A stretch of DNA of 64,000 nucleotides from Siphonodentalium dalli (taxonomy: Eukaryota > Mollusca > Scaphopoda > Gadilida > Siphonodentaliidae). The stretch's first letter is position 1; each line of letters starts with the position of its first letter. Both the position numbers and the translations under genes were made by a program. This document shows positions 21,317-33,700 of this stretch, piece by piece. Location of the stretch: contig CP136061.1 in NCBI GenBank assembly GCA_032622095.1, positions 45,949,797-46,013,796 on the forward strand, written 5' to 3'. The notes under the pieces were generated by a model. The model was not told the DNA's origin. It ran no database searches and worked only from the letters and a program-made list of their open reading frames with translations.

Positions 21317-24300
21317 TTCCCGTCAAAGATACGTTACACACTGAACTACATGGTAGAATCAACTCATAGGAGCAGGCAGCGAGGAATGAGATACTATTGT
21401 ATTTTGGTTAAGATCAATTCTTTTGAACCTGCTGAGTAGCAACAAATGGATCCAAAAGGTACCGATTTGCAGATTTGATTGATGATACAAGGTAAAGTGG
21501 ATAAAGTGGAAAAATGAGCCCAATGGCTGAATCTTTGCCCCCCCCCCCTTTTTTTGTCCTGAAGTCAGGCAAACCAGTAAATTTGAAGGACCCATTTGGT
21601 AGAAATCGCCCAAAGGTCATATGCAGGTACACGCATGTGCCATCTCCTCTCTCTATGGAGCAAGCTGGTCATATGCAGAATTAAGTATATACCACTCTGA
21701 TCCATGGTATGTGACTGTACGAACCAAGATATCCCGACGTTTTGACACCAGAGGAAGGAAATCTATTGCTACCTGAATGGTCAATCTAGACGTAAAATGA
21801 GGATATGGCAAATGCAAACACGATTGGAAACATACCAAGACCTCATTTCTGGCGAAGAAAACCTAGATTTCAATAGCCATGATTGTGAGTTTTATGACAT
21901 ACTGTCAGCAAAGGTGCAAATAAATATGTGACAAACTGGTCAAGGCTCAAAATAATTATTATTATTAGTCAATGAGGTGCACATTTTAGTGAGCGTCCAA
22001 TTGCTACCTAGGAAAAACCCATGTTATTTTTGTTTTCAAAAGTTCAAAAACTTTACGTCGATTAATAAATACAATGCAATTCGACATAATTATATTCACT
22101 ATGAATTGATCTGAAATTAACAAAAAGAACTTTCAATGTCCTATTTGGCCAGATTTGGCTCCTTGGACAAATACAGATTGTTTAAAGAATTGCATAATTG
22201 GACAAAATGTCCGATAGAAACAGAAGAGGACTGGACCTAAGCTATTTTCCATCGGACAATGATCGTGACCGGCCACTTATTTTGAGCCTTGAAACTTGTT
22301 GGAAAAATCCCTGTTTGTAAACTAAGTTCATCACGAGCGTTATAGAATTTAGAAATTCCTAAAATGTTTTCTGGTATCGAAACAATCAAGAAGAGTCCCG
22401 AGTTGTAAACTAGTGCTACCTCCACAGCCTGTCGATCCAATCGAGTGTATTCAGTTACATTGATAGAATGGGACACTTGGCAGCCTGGATGTAATATGTT
22501 ATAAAATGTGCTCGGGCCTTTCATAAGGCTTATTTGAGCACAGAAGGAGATTTCAACCGGACTCATTGGTCGAAACAGGCAGTGTTTGGAAGGAGAATGC
22601 CGGAAAGGACGAACAGGCTGTGGATGATGAAGGACTAAGAACAACCAGAATGTTGATAACAAGAAGATTGTGTCTTCTTGTTATTCACTGATTGTTCTTA
22701 ACAGACGAAGGGCCCGGATCCAAGAGCTGTTAGTGTTTTCAGGGCACCGCAGCCACTAAGGAGAAGGTATACACTCGTTCGTCATGCCAGTGATGTGGAA
22801 GGAAGGCGAAATCACTGAAGACCAGTCAAATGCGCATGTTCCCATGGAACAGGTTATTTATTTCTTACCAGCCACCCCAGAAGATTGTGTATTCAATTAT
22901 CCATATCGTAACCCTATAAGCGAACCCAAACTGTAAAAGCCATGATATCGTGCGAGGATAGATCTAAGCCTGGTACTACATGTGAACAACTCACTGGGAA
23001 TTCAAATTTTTCAATTTATCCGACCCAAACTTTGGAGGTAATGTAATATTCCCACGGAATCTTGCTCATTGGGAATTTCAAAGGCTGGAGAGCCAAATGC
23101 TAATGAATGCTCTACGCAAATAGAAACGTGATTCGCAGCTTGGTTCTCGGAAAAGCAGCCGATCACTGCAGAAAGCCAGATCGACTCTCGCAAATTTGTT
23201 GGAATGATTTCAAGGCCTGGTGTTCCACCACACGGAAACCTTTAGTAAGGGCAAAGATGATCTGTGTAATGAGGAGAATTTACATTCAGAAGAATCGATC
23301 GGTCACCCATAAACAAAGTACAATGCCAATCAGTGACAAGTGGAAAGGTGAATAAGTTTGAGCCCTGGTAAAACACCATGGTAACCATGATAAAACAAAT
23401 TGAGTGTCTGTTAAAAGTCTCTGCCCAGGCCAATAACTGCGCTATGTTCACTGTTATGTACAGCACCTGAGATTACCCGGCGCACTGTCTGATGGCCCAA
23501 TGCTTGGTTCCCCCTCGAGCCTCCCGGGACACATACCGGAGGAGAGAACTGCGTTTGATTCCCTCGATGCCCTGCAATTTTCTCTTTTTACTTTTTCCCA
23601 CACAGACACAAGAAATAGCAGCAAGTGCTTCCGAAATCCAAAGTGAGAATCTTTATTTGCGTCGGATGGCAAGCAGCCCTGTTAATTAGAATTGGAAACT
23701 AGATGTCAGATCGTCAGACCCAACCAATGGTTTTTTCTGTAAAGTAAAAACTGAATAAACAGGGCTGGTAAGGCCTGGAAAAAGGCATCTAGGGATGATT
23801 AAGGTGCAGCTGTTTCCCCCTAACCCAGAGCCAGCGCAAAACCTGACGAGAATCAGAACCATGCTGTGCAGCCATCAGGATAATTGACCAACGAAATGAT
23901 ACAGATCACGATACACTCCACTAGTGTTTCCAAATGGATACTATCGGCATTATCAGAAACAACCCGTTGAGGATGTAGAGTTCAGTTAAACTAAAATGGA
24001 GTTTAATTGTTGGCCAGATCAGTCAAAGATACATAGAATACACCTAAACTTTGGGTTACATTGGTCCAGAGATCTGCAGATAGTAATCGATATGTGTATC
24101 GCAATACATGGATCACTCCATGGAAATTGACGATGAATCGCCACAGCCCCAGCTGCCATACTTGCTATAATTAGCCTCTCGCCAAATTTTATGCATTTTA
24201 AGGCCATGCAGGTGTCCCAAGAAGTGGTCGTAGTCAGCAATTGCACCCGAGGGTGTGCTGAAAGATTGTTGTTCAGTCCACCAGCTTAGAAAGGAAAGGT

Positions 24301-26008
24301 GGAATGACGTGAATCATTGGCAGTTCCAGCAGGAACGGGTTAACATGGTAAGAGCTGTGTACACTGGAACTACCCTCGGAACAGTGTGGCGCCTTGTGCC
24401 TACAGTGACATCACAGTGTATGTGGCAGGGCCACCCCAAGGTCTGCATGGAATGAGGAATTGGATTAGCCTGAGCCTGCTTGACATTGGGGTTACTGAAG
24501 CCGTGGGCCAATCGAGGAAGAGAATAGCCAGACCTCTGTTAACCCTTTACCCAACAAAACGGCCAAAAACGCCCAAATAAAGCTTCAACAGCCTAAAATA
24601 TCTTCGGTCTGTCCCAATAACACCATACAAATATGGATATCATAGGTCGCCTCGCATATATAAGAGAATGCATTGGCCTAAACAAAATCTTTTTTTAACA
24701 CTTTTTACCATTATTTCTTACATTCTTTAACAATTTTATAATTTTTTCTTACATTTTTTATAATATTTTTCTACATTCTTTGACAATTTTATCATTTTTA
24801 ATATGTGTTAAGCCAATGCATTCTCTTATATATGCGAGGCGACCTATGGTCGACTCGCATATATAAGAGAATGCATTGGCACAGGGCCGTTCTGTTGGGT
24901 AAAGGGTTAAGGATCAGGAAAGGGAACCTCAAGATTTACCATGAAAGTGGGTGACTGATGTGTCACGTTATGACTTGTGTCAGAGCGATTTAATCACTTG
25001 TCACAAGTTATTTGTTGGTAAACAACCTCAGTGTGTAGCGTAAACGAGTTCACTAGTGAACTATAAATCAAGCAAACTACACAAAAGTGAGTTAATTCAT
25101 AGATAAACAAAATTAGGCCCTTCAAACTGATCCTTAATTTGCAGGCAGCAAATTACTTTTGAAATTTTGATTATCATCAAATAACCGCACAATGACATGA
25201 TTATAGATATCATTGTTCTAAAATCATAGCAAAGTCATACCAAATTGCATAGCTATTATCGATCCAAATCTGGTTAGCAAATTGCGATGCGATGCCAGTT
25301 AATTTGCTCCCTGCGTATTCGCTACTTTTGTCAACATGAAACATTGTGAGTGACAATTTCAATGTAAACAAAGTTACAAATCCAATGTTGTCTCACTAAT
25401 CGAAGGTTCGAAATAATACTTACATTCTAAAACCACGTGAACAGAGATAACATAGCAATTGGACGGCGTAAACAGTGTTCTGGAAGAGAGTTCTACACGC
25501 GAAAGCCGGAAAGGCGAATTTGTTAAACCACGTGCGGTGACTGGAAGTTGGGAAATTTTCCCACAATTCTCAACAGAACAATGATATTTTTTACGTAACA
25601 GACAAATAAAAATCAAAGTGAAACTGAATTTGAATGAAATTGTCACTCTGATAATAATTTAATAATTAAGTGTCGTTTCCCAAATTGAAATGAAGTCACA
25701 ACAAGTTAAAAACTCAGAACGGGTTAAAAGAAACAATGAACCGGACGACAATGTTTGGTTCATTGTTACTCATAGCTTTACATCCCTGCAATCTTGTCGT
25801 CACAAAGATGAAAGATAAGATAGCTCTGCCAACATGCTGTTATATATAGCTAGATGGCATGTGACCAAACGTGCTACGTCATATAATAACGTACTTGAGC
25901 TATTTCGTACCAAAATAATAAATTTTAAACAGGTCTCATATATCCCTCCTTTGTGAATAAAAATGAATACTCCATGTAGATCAGTGTGTAACGTATCTTT
26001 GACGGGAA
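21317..26008. mobile_element. Element B: 4.7-kb TIR element, TA target duplication
   Basis: The termini TTCCCGTCAAAGATACGTT and GTATCTTTGACGGGAA form an inverted repeat of about 37 bp continuing through CACACTGA and CTACATGG, flanked by TA at 21315-21316 and 26009-26010. The interior has only short frames, e.g. a minus-strand frame at 22237-22662 (141 codons, hydrophobic start, no recognised motif) and a plus-strand 50-codon frame at 22784-22936. No DDE/D transposase was recognised, so this could be a non-autonomous element with unidentified cargo. An M2 MITE is nested at 24543-24906. Confidence 0.8.
24543..24906. mobile_element. M2 MITE nested in element B
   Basis: Same termini as the copy at 2610 and TTAA on both sides (24539-24542 and 24907-24910). 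The left palindrome is reduced to its right half; the right palindrome is complete. Confidence 0.87.
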
Positions 26009-26010
26009 TA

Positions 26011-26023
26011 ATCGACTCCTTAA
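26011..26023. mobile_element. M1 MITE copy 6, middle piece
   Basis: ATCGACTCCTTAA continues the tip at 20937-20955 exactly and ends at the TTAA used by element C. Confidence 0.85.
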
Positions 26024-27271
26024 CACATTGACTGCCACTATGAGTTAACTCGTAGTAAATATCAACAGAAACCGAGAGCAATGTAAGTTTATGCATCAAT
26101 CCATGCCCAACGATCACATTGATTGATTGTATATGTATAATTACAATGGCTTGAGATACAACGATTCCCACATCCCGATCAAGGGTTGGGGTGCAGTTTG
26201 AAATCTTGCGATGACACTCCATTTTACCAGGACCTCTTCTGTATGTCCCTGACCCATGGTAGACACATGCATATTTACCTTTCCCCGATATCATAGAGGG
26301 CTTTCATTGCATAAATCAATACTCAGTTAGCTCTAGATTGTTCAGGTTTCATTTGAAGCTTTTGGCTATATAGTGATAATATACCCCATTGTTTGAGGGA
26401 TGGGTGCAATCCACTGAAGGTCCACTAAATATCTAAACTTGGCTGTGTAACATATAAGAGAACAACAAATACATGTATGTTGAGATTAGTTAGAAATCAG
26501 CACCCTGCTTGAGTGCCCTAATGTCTAAATTCTAACAAATCTTATTATAGGCTGTAGTTCTATGTTTATTACACATCTCGTACTTATAACTGGATAAATT
26601 CTGACAGTAGAAGAATTCGGATATAGTGTCAGAGGCTGCTGGAAACTCGAGCTAGACCAACATCAAGTGTATGCACAAGCAGATACATGTGGCTTGTTTA
26701 ATCATGCACGCAATTCAGTTCATTTCCCTGGCAATGGGTGTACAAGTGTGTAAATGCATTTATCATGTTCTATAGAACTTTAGTCGACCAAAATTGGGTT
26801 ATATGATGTTGAAATGTTTTATAAAGCTACTACGAGATAACTCGTAGTCGGCACCTGGGACGGAATTTACCAGTGGTCATCGCTGGTGCCAACATATTAC
26901 GTTTTTGACGTCTTAGGCGACATAGAGTGTACCGATGATTGTGTATAAATTCATTTACCGCATCTTATACACGATATGCTTGTATCTGTATACCACTCTT
27001 CCGTCATCTAAGTCGTTGAAAACATAATTGTATTTACCTACGAGATAACTCGTAGCTGGCACCAGCGATGAAACACTGATAAATTCCATCCCAGTTGCCG
27101 ACTGCAAGTTATCTCGTAGTAGCCTTATGACATGTTTCAGCATCACATAACCCAATATTGGTCAAACCATCACTTGCACATACATAATACACCAACTACT
27201 ATTGGCAAAACATGCAATCCAATGTTGGCATACGGGATGGAATTACCCATTGGTTTTTGGCAGTGAACGTG
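26024..27271. mobile_element. Element C: 1.25-kb TTAA element (piggyBac-like target site)
   Basis: It is flanked by TTAA at 26020-26023 and 27272-27275. The ends CACATTGACTGCCA and TGGCAGTGAACGTG are imperfect inverted repeats. The interior contains a long inverted repeat (arms about 26782-26896 and 27045-27165) and several copies of the palindrome-like CTACGAGATAACTCGTAG. No transposase frame. TTAA duplication is the hallmark of piggyBac-type integration. Confidence 0.8.
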
Positions 27272-27356
27272 TTAACCACAGCAGAATTATGGGTAATTTT
27301 TCAGGATTTAGTCGGAAATATGGCTTGTTGCCATTCATCGGAAAGCTCTCACTGAG
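27272..27356. mobile_element. M1 MITE copy 6, rest of left arm
   Basis: It starts TTAACCACAGCAGAATTATG and runs through the M1 left arm to the central CTCTCACTGAG; the right arm is absent. Confidence 0.85.
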
Positions 27357-27497
27357 GTTTCTGACAGAACAAAATTGTCTCAACTTGGTAAATTGCTTGG
27401 TAGATATGTACATATAGCAGACAGTGGTCGTGTGACCTTTTCAAAGATGGTCATAAGAAGATCAGCCATATCATGCGCTAATCAATTACCAACACCT

Positions 27498-27689
27498 ACA
27501 GCAGTGCCCTAAGTAATCGACTCTTTAACTACAGCAGAATTATGGGTAACTTTTCAGGATTTAGTCGGAAATATGGCTTGTTGCCATTCGATGAATTGCA
27601 ACAAGCCATATTTCCGTAGCCATAAATCCTGAAAAGTTACCCATAATTCTGCTGTAGTTAAAGAGTCGATTACTTAGGGCATTACTGTA
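27498..27689. mobile_element. M1 MITE, full length
   Basis: Foldback of about 190 bp with both tips and a shortened centre (CCATTCGATGAATTGCAAC). Confidence 0.88.
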
Positions 27690-28217
27690 TTAGCAATATT
27701 GAAACAAAATACAAGAAGCTACCACATACAATATTTACATTAGCCATTTATTCCATTGTAAGCCTGCATATATCTGAAATGCAGACATGCTGGTGCAAAT
27801 TCAAGATGATCATCATGACCACGAAAACCCTATGGGTGGTCAAATGTGGCAAATCATGGCCATATAGGTCATGTGATATTCATACCTGAACATAACACCA
27901 GAAAATGTAGCAGATGCAACAAATAAAATGCAACATACCTGCATAAATCCACCCCATTCAGAGGTGGTCATGATATAAATTATAAAGGTAGGATGTGTGT
28001 CACCACCTACAATATATCAACTGATAATAACACAATAATATTCAAAATGCAACAGTGCAGCTCCCGTCATGGAAGTTTAAAGCAATATTGTTTAATAAAA
28101 TGGTGTTTATTGTCATTTTGACCAGCCAAGGTGATAGAGAAACACCCACAGGTAGATATGCTGATAAATATAAACATGTATTTACTATTAAGTATTATAT
28201 ATCTTGATAAAACTCAC
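27690..28217. other. Intron 3 sequence beside E3
   Basis: AT-rich. Several donor-like CAG|GTATG sites on the minus strand (e.g. near 27890 and 27940) but no exon with consistent phase. Confidence 0.5.
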
Positions 28218-28297
28218 ATAGTCTATCTGTCCTTTGAAGTAATCAAGGTTGTGTCCATACCCAACAAATAACGCACATGACTGTACTTCTATCTTTC
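28218..28297 (-). CDS. Exon E3: C-terminal part of LamG-like domain
   Basis: This 80-nt exon has acceptor TTGTGTTTCAG and donor GTGAGT. It accepts phase 1 from E2 (split Gly codon) and ends in phase 0. It encodes about 26 residues including SCALFVGYGHNLDYFKGQID, the characteristic end of LamG-like domains in which a Cys and an F-V/I-G-Y core precede a G-x-hydrophobic-D strand. About 33 kb of intron, mostly minisatellite, separates it from E2, so it would be missed by a scan for long ORFs. It was found by looking for the missing end of the domain with the right phase. An M1 MITE carrying a nested TTAA element starts only about 18 bp upstream of the exon in transcript direction. Confidence 0.85.
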
Positions 28298-28314
28298 CTG
28301 AAACACAAAATCTT

Positions 28315-28888
28315 GTACTGTAATGCCCTAAGGAATCGACTCCTTAACCGTTTACCCAACAAAATGGCCAAAAACGCCCAAATAAAGCTTCAACAGCCTA
28401 AAATATCTTCGGTCTGTCTCAATAACACCATACAATTATGGATATCATTGGAACCGGTTCATTGACCACATTGTGATGGTTACAGTTATGCCCTGTGCCA
28501 ATGCATTCTCTTATATATGCGAATCGAGAATGCATTGGCCTAATTTTTTCTTACATTTTTTAACAATTTTTATAATATTTTTCTACATTCTTTGACAATT
28601 TTATCATTTTTAATATGTGTTAAGCCAATGCATTCTCTTATATATGCGAGGCGACCTATGGTTGACTCGCATATATAAGAGAATGCATTGGCACAGGGCC
28701 GTTCTATTGGGTAAAGGGTTAACCACAGCAGAATTATGGGTAACTTTTCAGGATTTATTCGGAAATATGGCTTGTTGCCAGTGAGAGCTTTCCGATGAAT
28801 GGCAACAAGCCATATTTCCGACTAAAGCCTGAAAAGTTATCCATAATTCTGCTGTGGTTAAGAAGTCGATTATTTAGTGCATTACTGT
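28315..28888. mobile_element. M1 MITE split by M2 at its TTAA
   Basis: The M1 left tip at 28315-28347 (ATGCCCTAAGGAATCGACTCC) continues at 28719-28888. Between them is a complete M2 element with TTAA at both borders. Confidence 0.88.
28348..28718. mobile_element. M2 MITE, TTAA target duplication (piggyBac-like)
   Basis: The ends CCGTTTACCCAACA and CTATTGGGTAAAGGG are inverted repeats, and TTAA flanks both sides (28344-28347 and 28719-28722). One inner palindrome is shortened compared with the copy at 2610. Confidence 0.85.
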
Positions 28889-29969
28889 CTTCAGCCGTGT
28901 TAACCTCTTCACTGATAATGACATAATGTCGTGCGCTGGGTCGTTGATGTTATGGCTATTTTTCAGTGGAAAAATATAACGGGAATATGACAAAAACTAT
29001 AAAACAGACTCAGTTGAAAGGCTGTTAGCACTCACAATCGTGAAACATCATATACTGTTTGAAACGTCGAGATAGAGTTGTTCCAATGCACCAATCTCTG
29101 AGTTCCAGTTGCGAATAAAGGCCGAAAGCTAGTGTGCTGAAGTAGGTCCATACTCAGTACAGACTTATAGCACACGGCGTGACATTTTATGTCCGTACTC
29201 AGTACTGATGTATAGCAGCCAATTTTTTCTCTAACTGTGTGGGGTACGTAGCATCACTAAATTCACTCTCTGGGGACCTCATTCTGCAAATATTTGGCAC
29301 CATATTTTAAGGCCTGGGAATTTAGGTATTTTGGCCTGATTGTGAGTATGTATCGTGTCCGTAAAAATACATATAAAAAACAAAATTTCTGTTGTGCTCA
29401 ATGTTCTGATCAAAACTGAAACATACAAACATTTTATCAGTGTAAGGATATCGAATTATGACAGCATATGCGAATGGGCAAAGAGCTATAGGACGGCCGT
29501 AATTTGCTAATCTTCTGGGACGTTAAACTGATCAAATGAAAGGCCTATTCAAAAATCATAAAAGGCCAAATGGAGGCTCAGTAATATTATATTAGCTAGC
29601 CAAGGCGGATGTTGAGTGCTTCATCGGCATGTGCCCCAGAAATAACAATAATATAAAGTGCAAGCATGTATGATTTTCAAATTTTTTGGCATGAGAAACA
29701 GGAAATTGGCTTAATTGTTCCAAAATCAATCCTGCTTGAAAATTGTCCAAACTGCTAATCATTTCATTTCTGTAAGTTCCAATTTTTTAATTAGCGGTCG
29801 CGGAAAAAATGCACATGTAGACGATGGGAAGAAAATCTAGAGTTGGCATCACTCTGAAATTTAACGTTTATGCCACTAAATAATTTTGATGATGAAAATG
29901 AAGAGAAAGCAGTGTGAGATGTATTTAAATAGTTTCATGTTAAGCGAACACAATATTTTATCTGGACAG
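28889..29969. other. Intron 2 sequence distal to the minisatellite
   Basis: Contains only an M3 half at 29250-29288; otherwise nothing recognised. Confidence 0.5.
29250..29288. repeat. M3 repeat, right half
   Basis: GCATCACTAAATTCACTCTC then GGGGACCTCATTCTGC; left arm absent. Confidence 0.65.
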
Positions 29970-30163
29970 TACAGTAATGCTCTAATTAATCGACCTCTTA
30001 ACCACAGCAGAATTATGGGTAAATTTTCAGGATTTAGTCGGAAATATGGCTTGTTGCCATTCATTGGAAAGCTATCACTGAGCCATATTTCCGACTAAAA
30101 CAAAGAAAAGTTACCCATAATTCTGCTGTAGTTAAGGGGTCGATATCTTAGGGCATTACTGTA
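29970..30163. mobile_element. M1 MITE, full length
   Basis: Both tips (TACAGTAATGCTC and GGGCATTACTGTA) with a reduced centre. Confidence 0.88.
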
Positions 30164-30237
30164 CCTACATTCATTTCTTACATTTATATAAGGGCCTTGC
30201 AAGTATTTGCGATTAATTCCTTGTCTAGGTATCGCAT

Positions 30238-30337
30238 AGCAGGATGAGGTCTTTAGAGGATGAATTTGATGATGCTAGCCCGCTGTGCATGTCTGTTCTG
30301 TCGGACTAAATTCACCCTCTGGGGACCTAATTCTGCA
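30238..30337. repeat. M3 repeat copy
   Basis: Arms AGCAGGATGAGGTC and GGGGACCTAATTCTGC with the family loop GATGCTAGCCCGCTGTGC. Confidence 0.7.
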
Positions 30338-30513
30338 AATGTCCGGTACCATATTTTTAGGCCTGTTTTAAACTAAAACAATAATGTTGTCGTTAGACAC
30401 ATTTTGGTGAACTGCCTTGTGAGGTGGTATACATGAAGCATGGGTTTATACTGATCTCTCTGTGAGGTATATATATATATACCTGAAGCCTGGGATTATA
30501 CTGATCTGTGAGG

Positions 30514-30727
30514 TACTGTAATGCCCTAAATAATCGACTCCTTAACCACAGTAGAATTATGGGTAACTTTTCAGGATTTAGTCGGAAATATGGCCTGTTG
30601 CCATTCAATGGAAAGATCAGTGAGAGCTTTCCGATAAATGGCAACAAGCCATATTTCTGACTAAATCCTGAAAAGTTACCCATAATTCTGCTGTGGTTAA
30701 GGAGTCGATTATTTAGGGCATTACTGG
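30514..30727. mobile_element. M1 MITE inserted in the distal edge of the minisatellite
   Basis: A full-length foldback element; recognisable decayed minisatellite units lie on both sides (30420-30513 and from 30728), so the insertion is younger than that part of the array. Confidence 0.9.
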
Positions 30728-33700
30728 ATATACATACCTGAAGCCTGGGTTGATTTGTAAGGGATATGATATATACCTGAGCCTGGGTTTATACTGATCT
30801 GTGAGATATATATATACCTGATGCCTGGGTTTATACTGATCTGTGAGGTATATATATACCTGATGCCTGGGTTTATCTGTGAGGTATATATATATATATA
30901 TATACCTGATGCCTGGGTTTATACTGATCTGTGAGGTATATATATATATATACCTGATGCCTGGGTTTATACTGATCTGTGAGATATATATATACCTGAT
31001 GCCTGGGTTTATACTGATCTGTGAGATATATATATACCTGATGCCTGGGTTTATACTGATCTGTGAGGTATATATATACCTGATGCCTGGGTTTATACTG
31101 ATCTGTGAGGTATATATATATATATATATATATATACCTGATGTCTGGGTTTATACTGATCTGTGATGTATGTATATACCTGAAGCCTGGGTTTATACTG
31201 ATCTGTGAGGTATGTATATATATACCTGATGGCTGGGTTTATACTGATCTGTGAGATATATATATACCTGATGCCTGGGTTTATACTGATCTGTGAGGTA
31301 TATATATACCTGATGCCTGGGTTTATACTGATCTGTGAGGTATGTATATATATACCTGAAGCCTGGGTTTATACTGATCTGTGAGGTATATATATACCTG
31401 ATGCCTGGGTTTATACTGATCTGTGAGGTATGTATATATATACCTGAAGCCTGGGTTTATACTGATCTGTGAGGTATATATATACCTGATGCCTGGGTTT
31501 ATACTGATCTGTGAGATATGTATATATATACCTGATGCCTGGGTTTATACTGATCTGTGAGGTATGTATATATATACCTGAAGCCTGGGTTTATACTGAT
31601 CTGTGAGGTATATATATACCTGATGCCTGGGTTTATACTGATCTGTGAGATATATATATATACCTGATGCCTGGGTTTATACTGATCTGTGAGGTATATA
31701 TATACCTCATGCCTGGGTTTATACTGATCTGTGAGATATGTATATATATACCTGATGCCTGGGTTTATACTGATCTGTGAGGTATATATATACCTGATGC
31801 CTGGGTTTATACTGATCTGTGAGATATATATATATACCTGAAGCCTGGGTTTATACTGATCTGTGAGGTATATATATACCTGATGCCTGGGTTTATCTGT
31901 GAGGTATATATATACCTGATGCCTGGGTTTATACTGATCTGTGAGGTATATATATACCTGATGCCTGGGTTTATCTGTGAGGTATATATATACCTGATGC
32001 CTGGGTTTATACTGATCTGTGAGGTATATATATACCTGATGCCTGGGTTTATACTGATCTGTGAGGTATATATATATATATATACCTGATGTCTGGGTTT
32101 ATACTGATCTGTGATGTATGTATATACCTGAAGCCTGGGTTTATACTGATCTGTGAGGTATGTATATATATACCTGATGCCTGGGTTTATACTGATCTGT
32201 GAGATATATATATACCCGAAGCCTGGGCTTATACTGATCTGTGAGGTATATATATACCTGATGCCTGGGTTTATACTGATCTGTGAGGTATATATATACC
32301 TGATGCCTGGGTTTATACTGATCTGTGAGGTATGTATATACCTGATGCCTGGGTTTATACTGATCTGTGAGGTATGTATATACCTGATGCCTGGGTTTAT
32401 ACTGATCTGTGAGGTATGTATATATATACCTGAAGCCTGGGTTTATACTGATCTGTGAGGTATATATATACCTGATGCCTGGGTTTATACTGATCTGTGA
32501 GGTATATATATATATATATACCTGATGCCTGGGTTTATACTGATCTGTGAGGTATATATATACCTGATGCCTGGGTTTATACTGATCTGTGAGATATGTA
32601 TATATATACCTGATGCCTGGGTTTATACTGATCTGTGAGGTATATATATACCCGATGCCTGGGTTTATACTGATCTGTGAGGTATATATATACCTGATGC
32701 CTGGGTTTATACTGATCTGTGAGGTATGTATATACCTGATGCCTGGGTTTATACTGATCTGTGAGGTATATATATACCTGATGCCTGGGTTTATCTGTGA
32801 GGTATGTATATATATACCTGATGCCTGGGTTTATACTGATCTGTGAGATATATATATACCTGATGCCTGGGTTTATACTGATCTGTGAGGTATATATATA
32901 CCTGATGCCTGGGTTTATACTGATCTGTGAGGTATATATATATATACCTGAAGCCTGGGTTTATACTGATCTGTGAGGTATATATATACCTGATGCCTGG
33001 GTTTATACTGATCTGTGAGGTATATATATACCTGATGCCTGGGTTTATACTGATCTGTGAGGTATGTATATATATACCTGATGCCTGGGTTTATACTGAT
33101 CTGTGAGATATATATATACCTGATGCCTGGGTTTATACTGATCTGTGAGGTATGTATATATATACCTGAAGCCTGGGTTTATACTGATCTGTGAGGTATA
33201 TATATACCTGATGCCTGGGTTTATACTGATCTGTGAGATATGTATATATATACCTGATGCCTGGGTTTATACTGATCTGTGAGGTATATATATACCTGAT
33301 GCCTGGGTTTATACTGATCTGTGAGGTATATATATACCTGATGCCTGGGTTTATACTGATCTGTGAGGTATGTATATACCTGATGCCTGGGTTTATACTG
33401 ATCTGTGAGGTATGTATATATATACCTGATGCCTGGGTTTATACTGATCTGTGAGGTATGTATATATATACATGAAGCCTGGGTTTATACTGATCTGTGA
33501 GGTATATATATACCTGATGCCTGGGTTTATACTGATCTGTGAGGTATGTATATATATACCTGATGCCTGGGTTTATACTGATCTGTGAGGTATATATATA
33601 CCTGATGCCTGGGTTTATACTGATCTGTGAGGTATATATATACCTGATGCCTGGGTTTATACTGATCTGTGAGGTATATATATACCTGCTGCCTGGGTTT

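Noticed and set aside
22237-22662. Minus-strand frame of 141 codons with a signal-peptide-like start
   Set aside because: No recognisable domain, located inside element B, no splice or neighbour support; kept only as a note under element B.
27880-27960. Possible extra exon with acceptor TTTATGCAG and donor CAG|GTATGA
   Set aside because: The translated sequence does not fit the LamG domain, and E2-E3 are already in phase without it.
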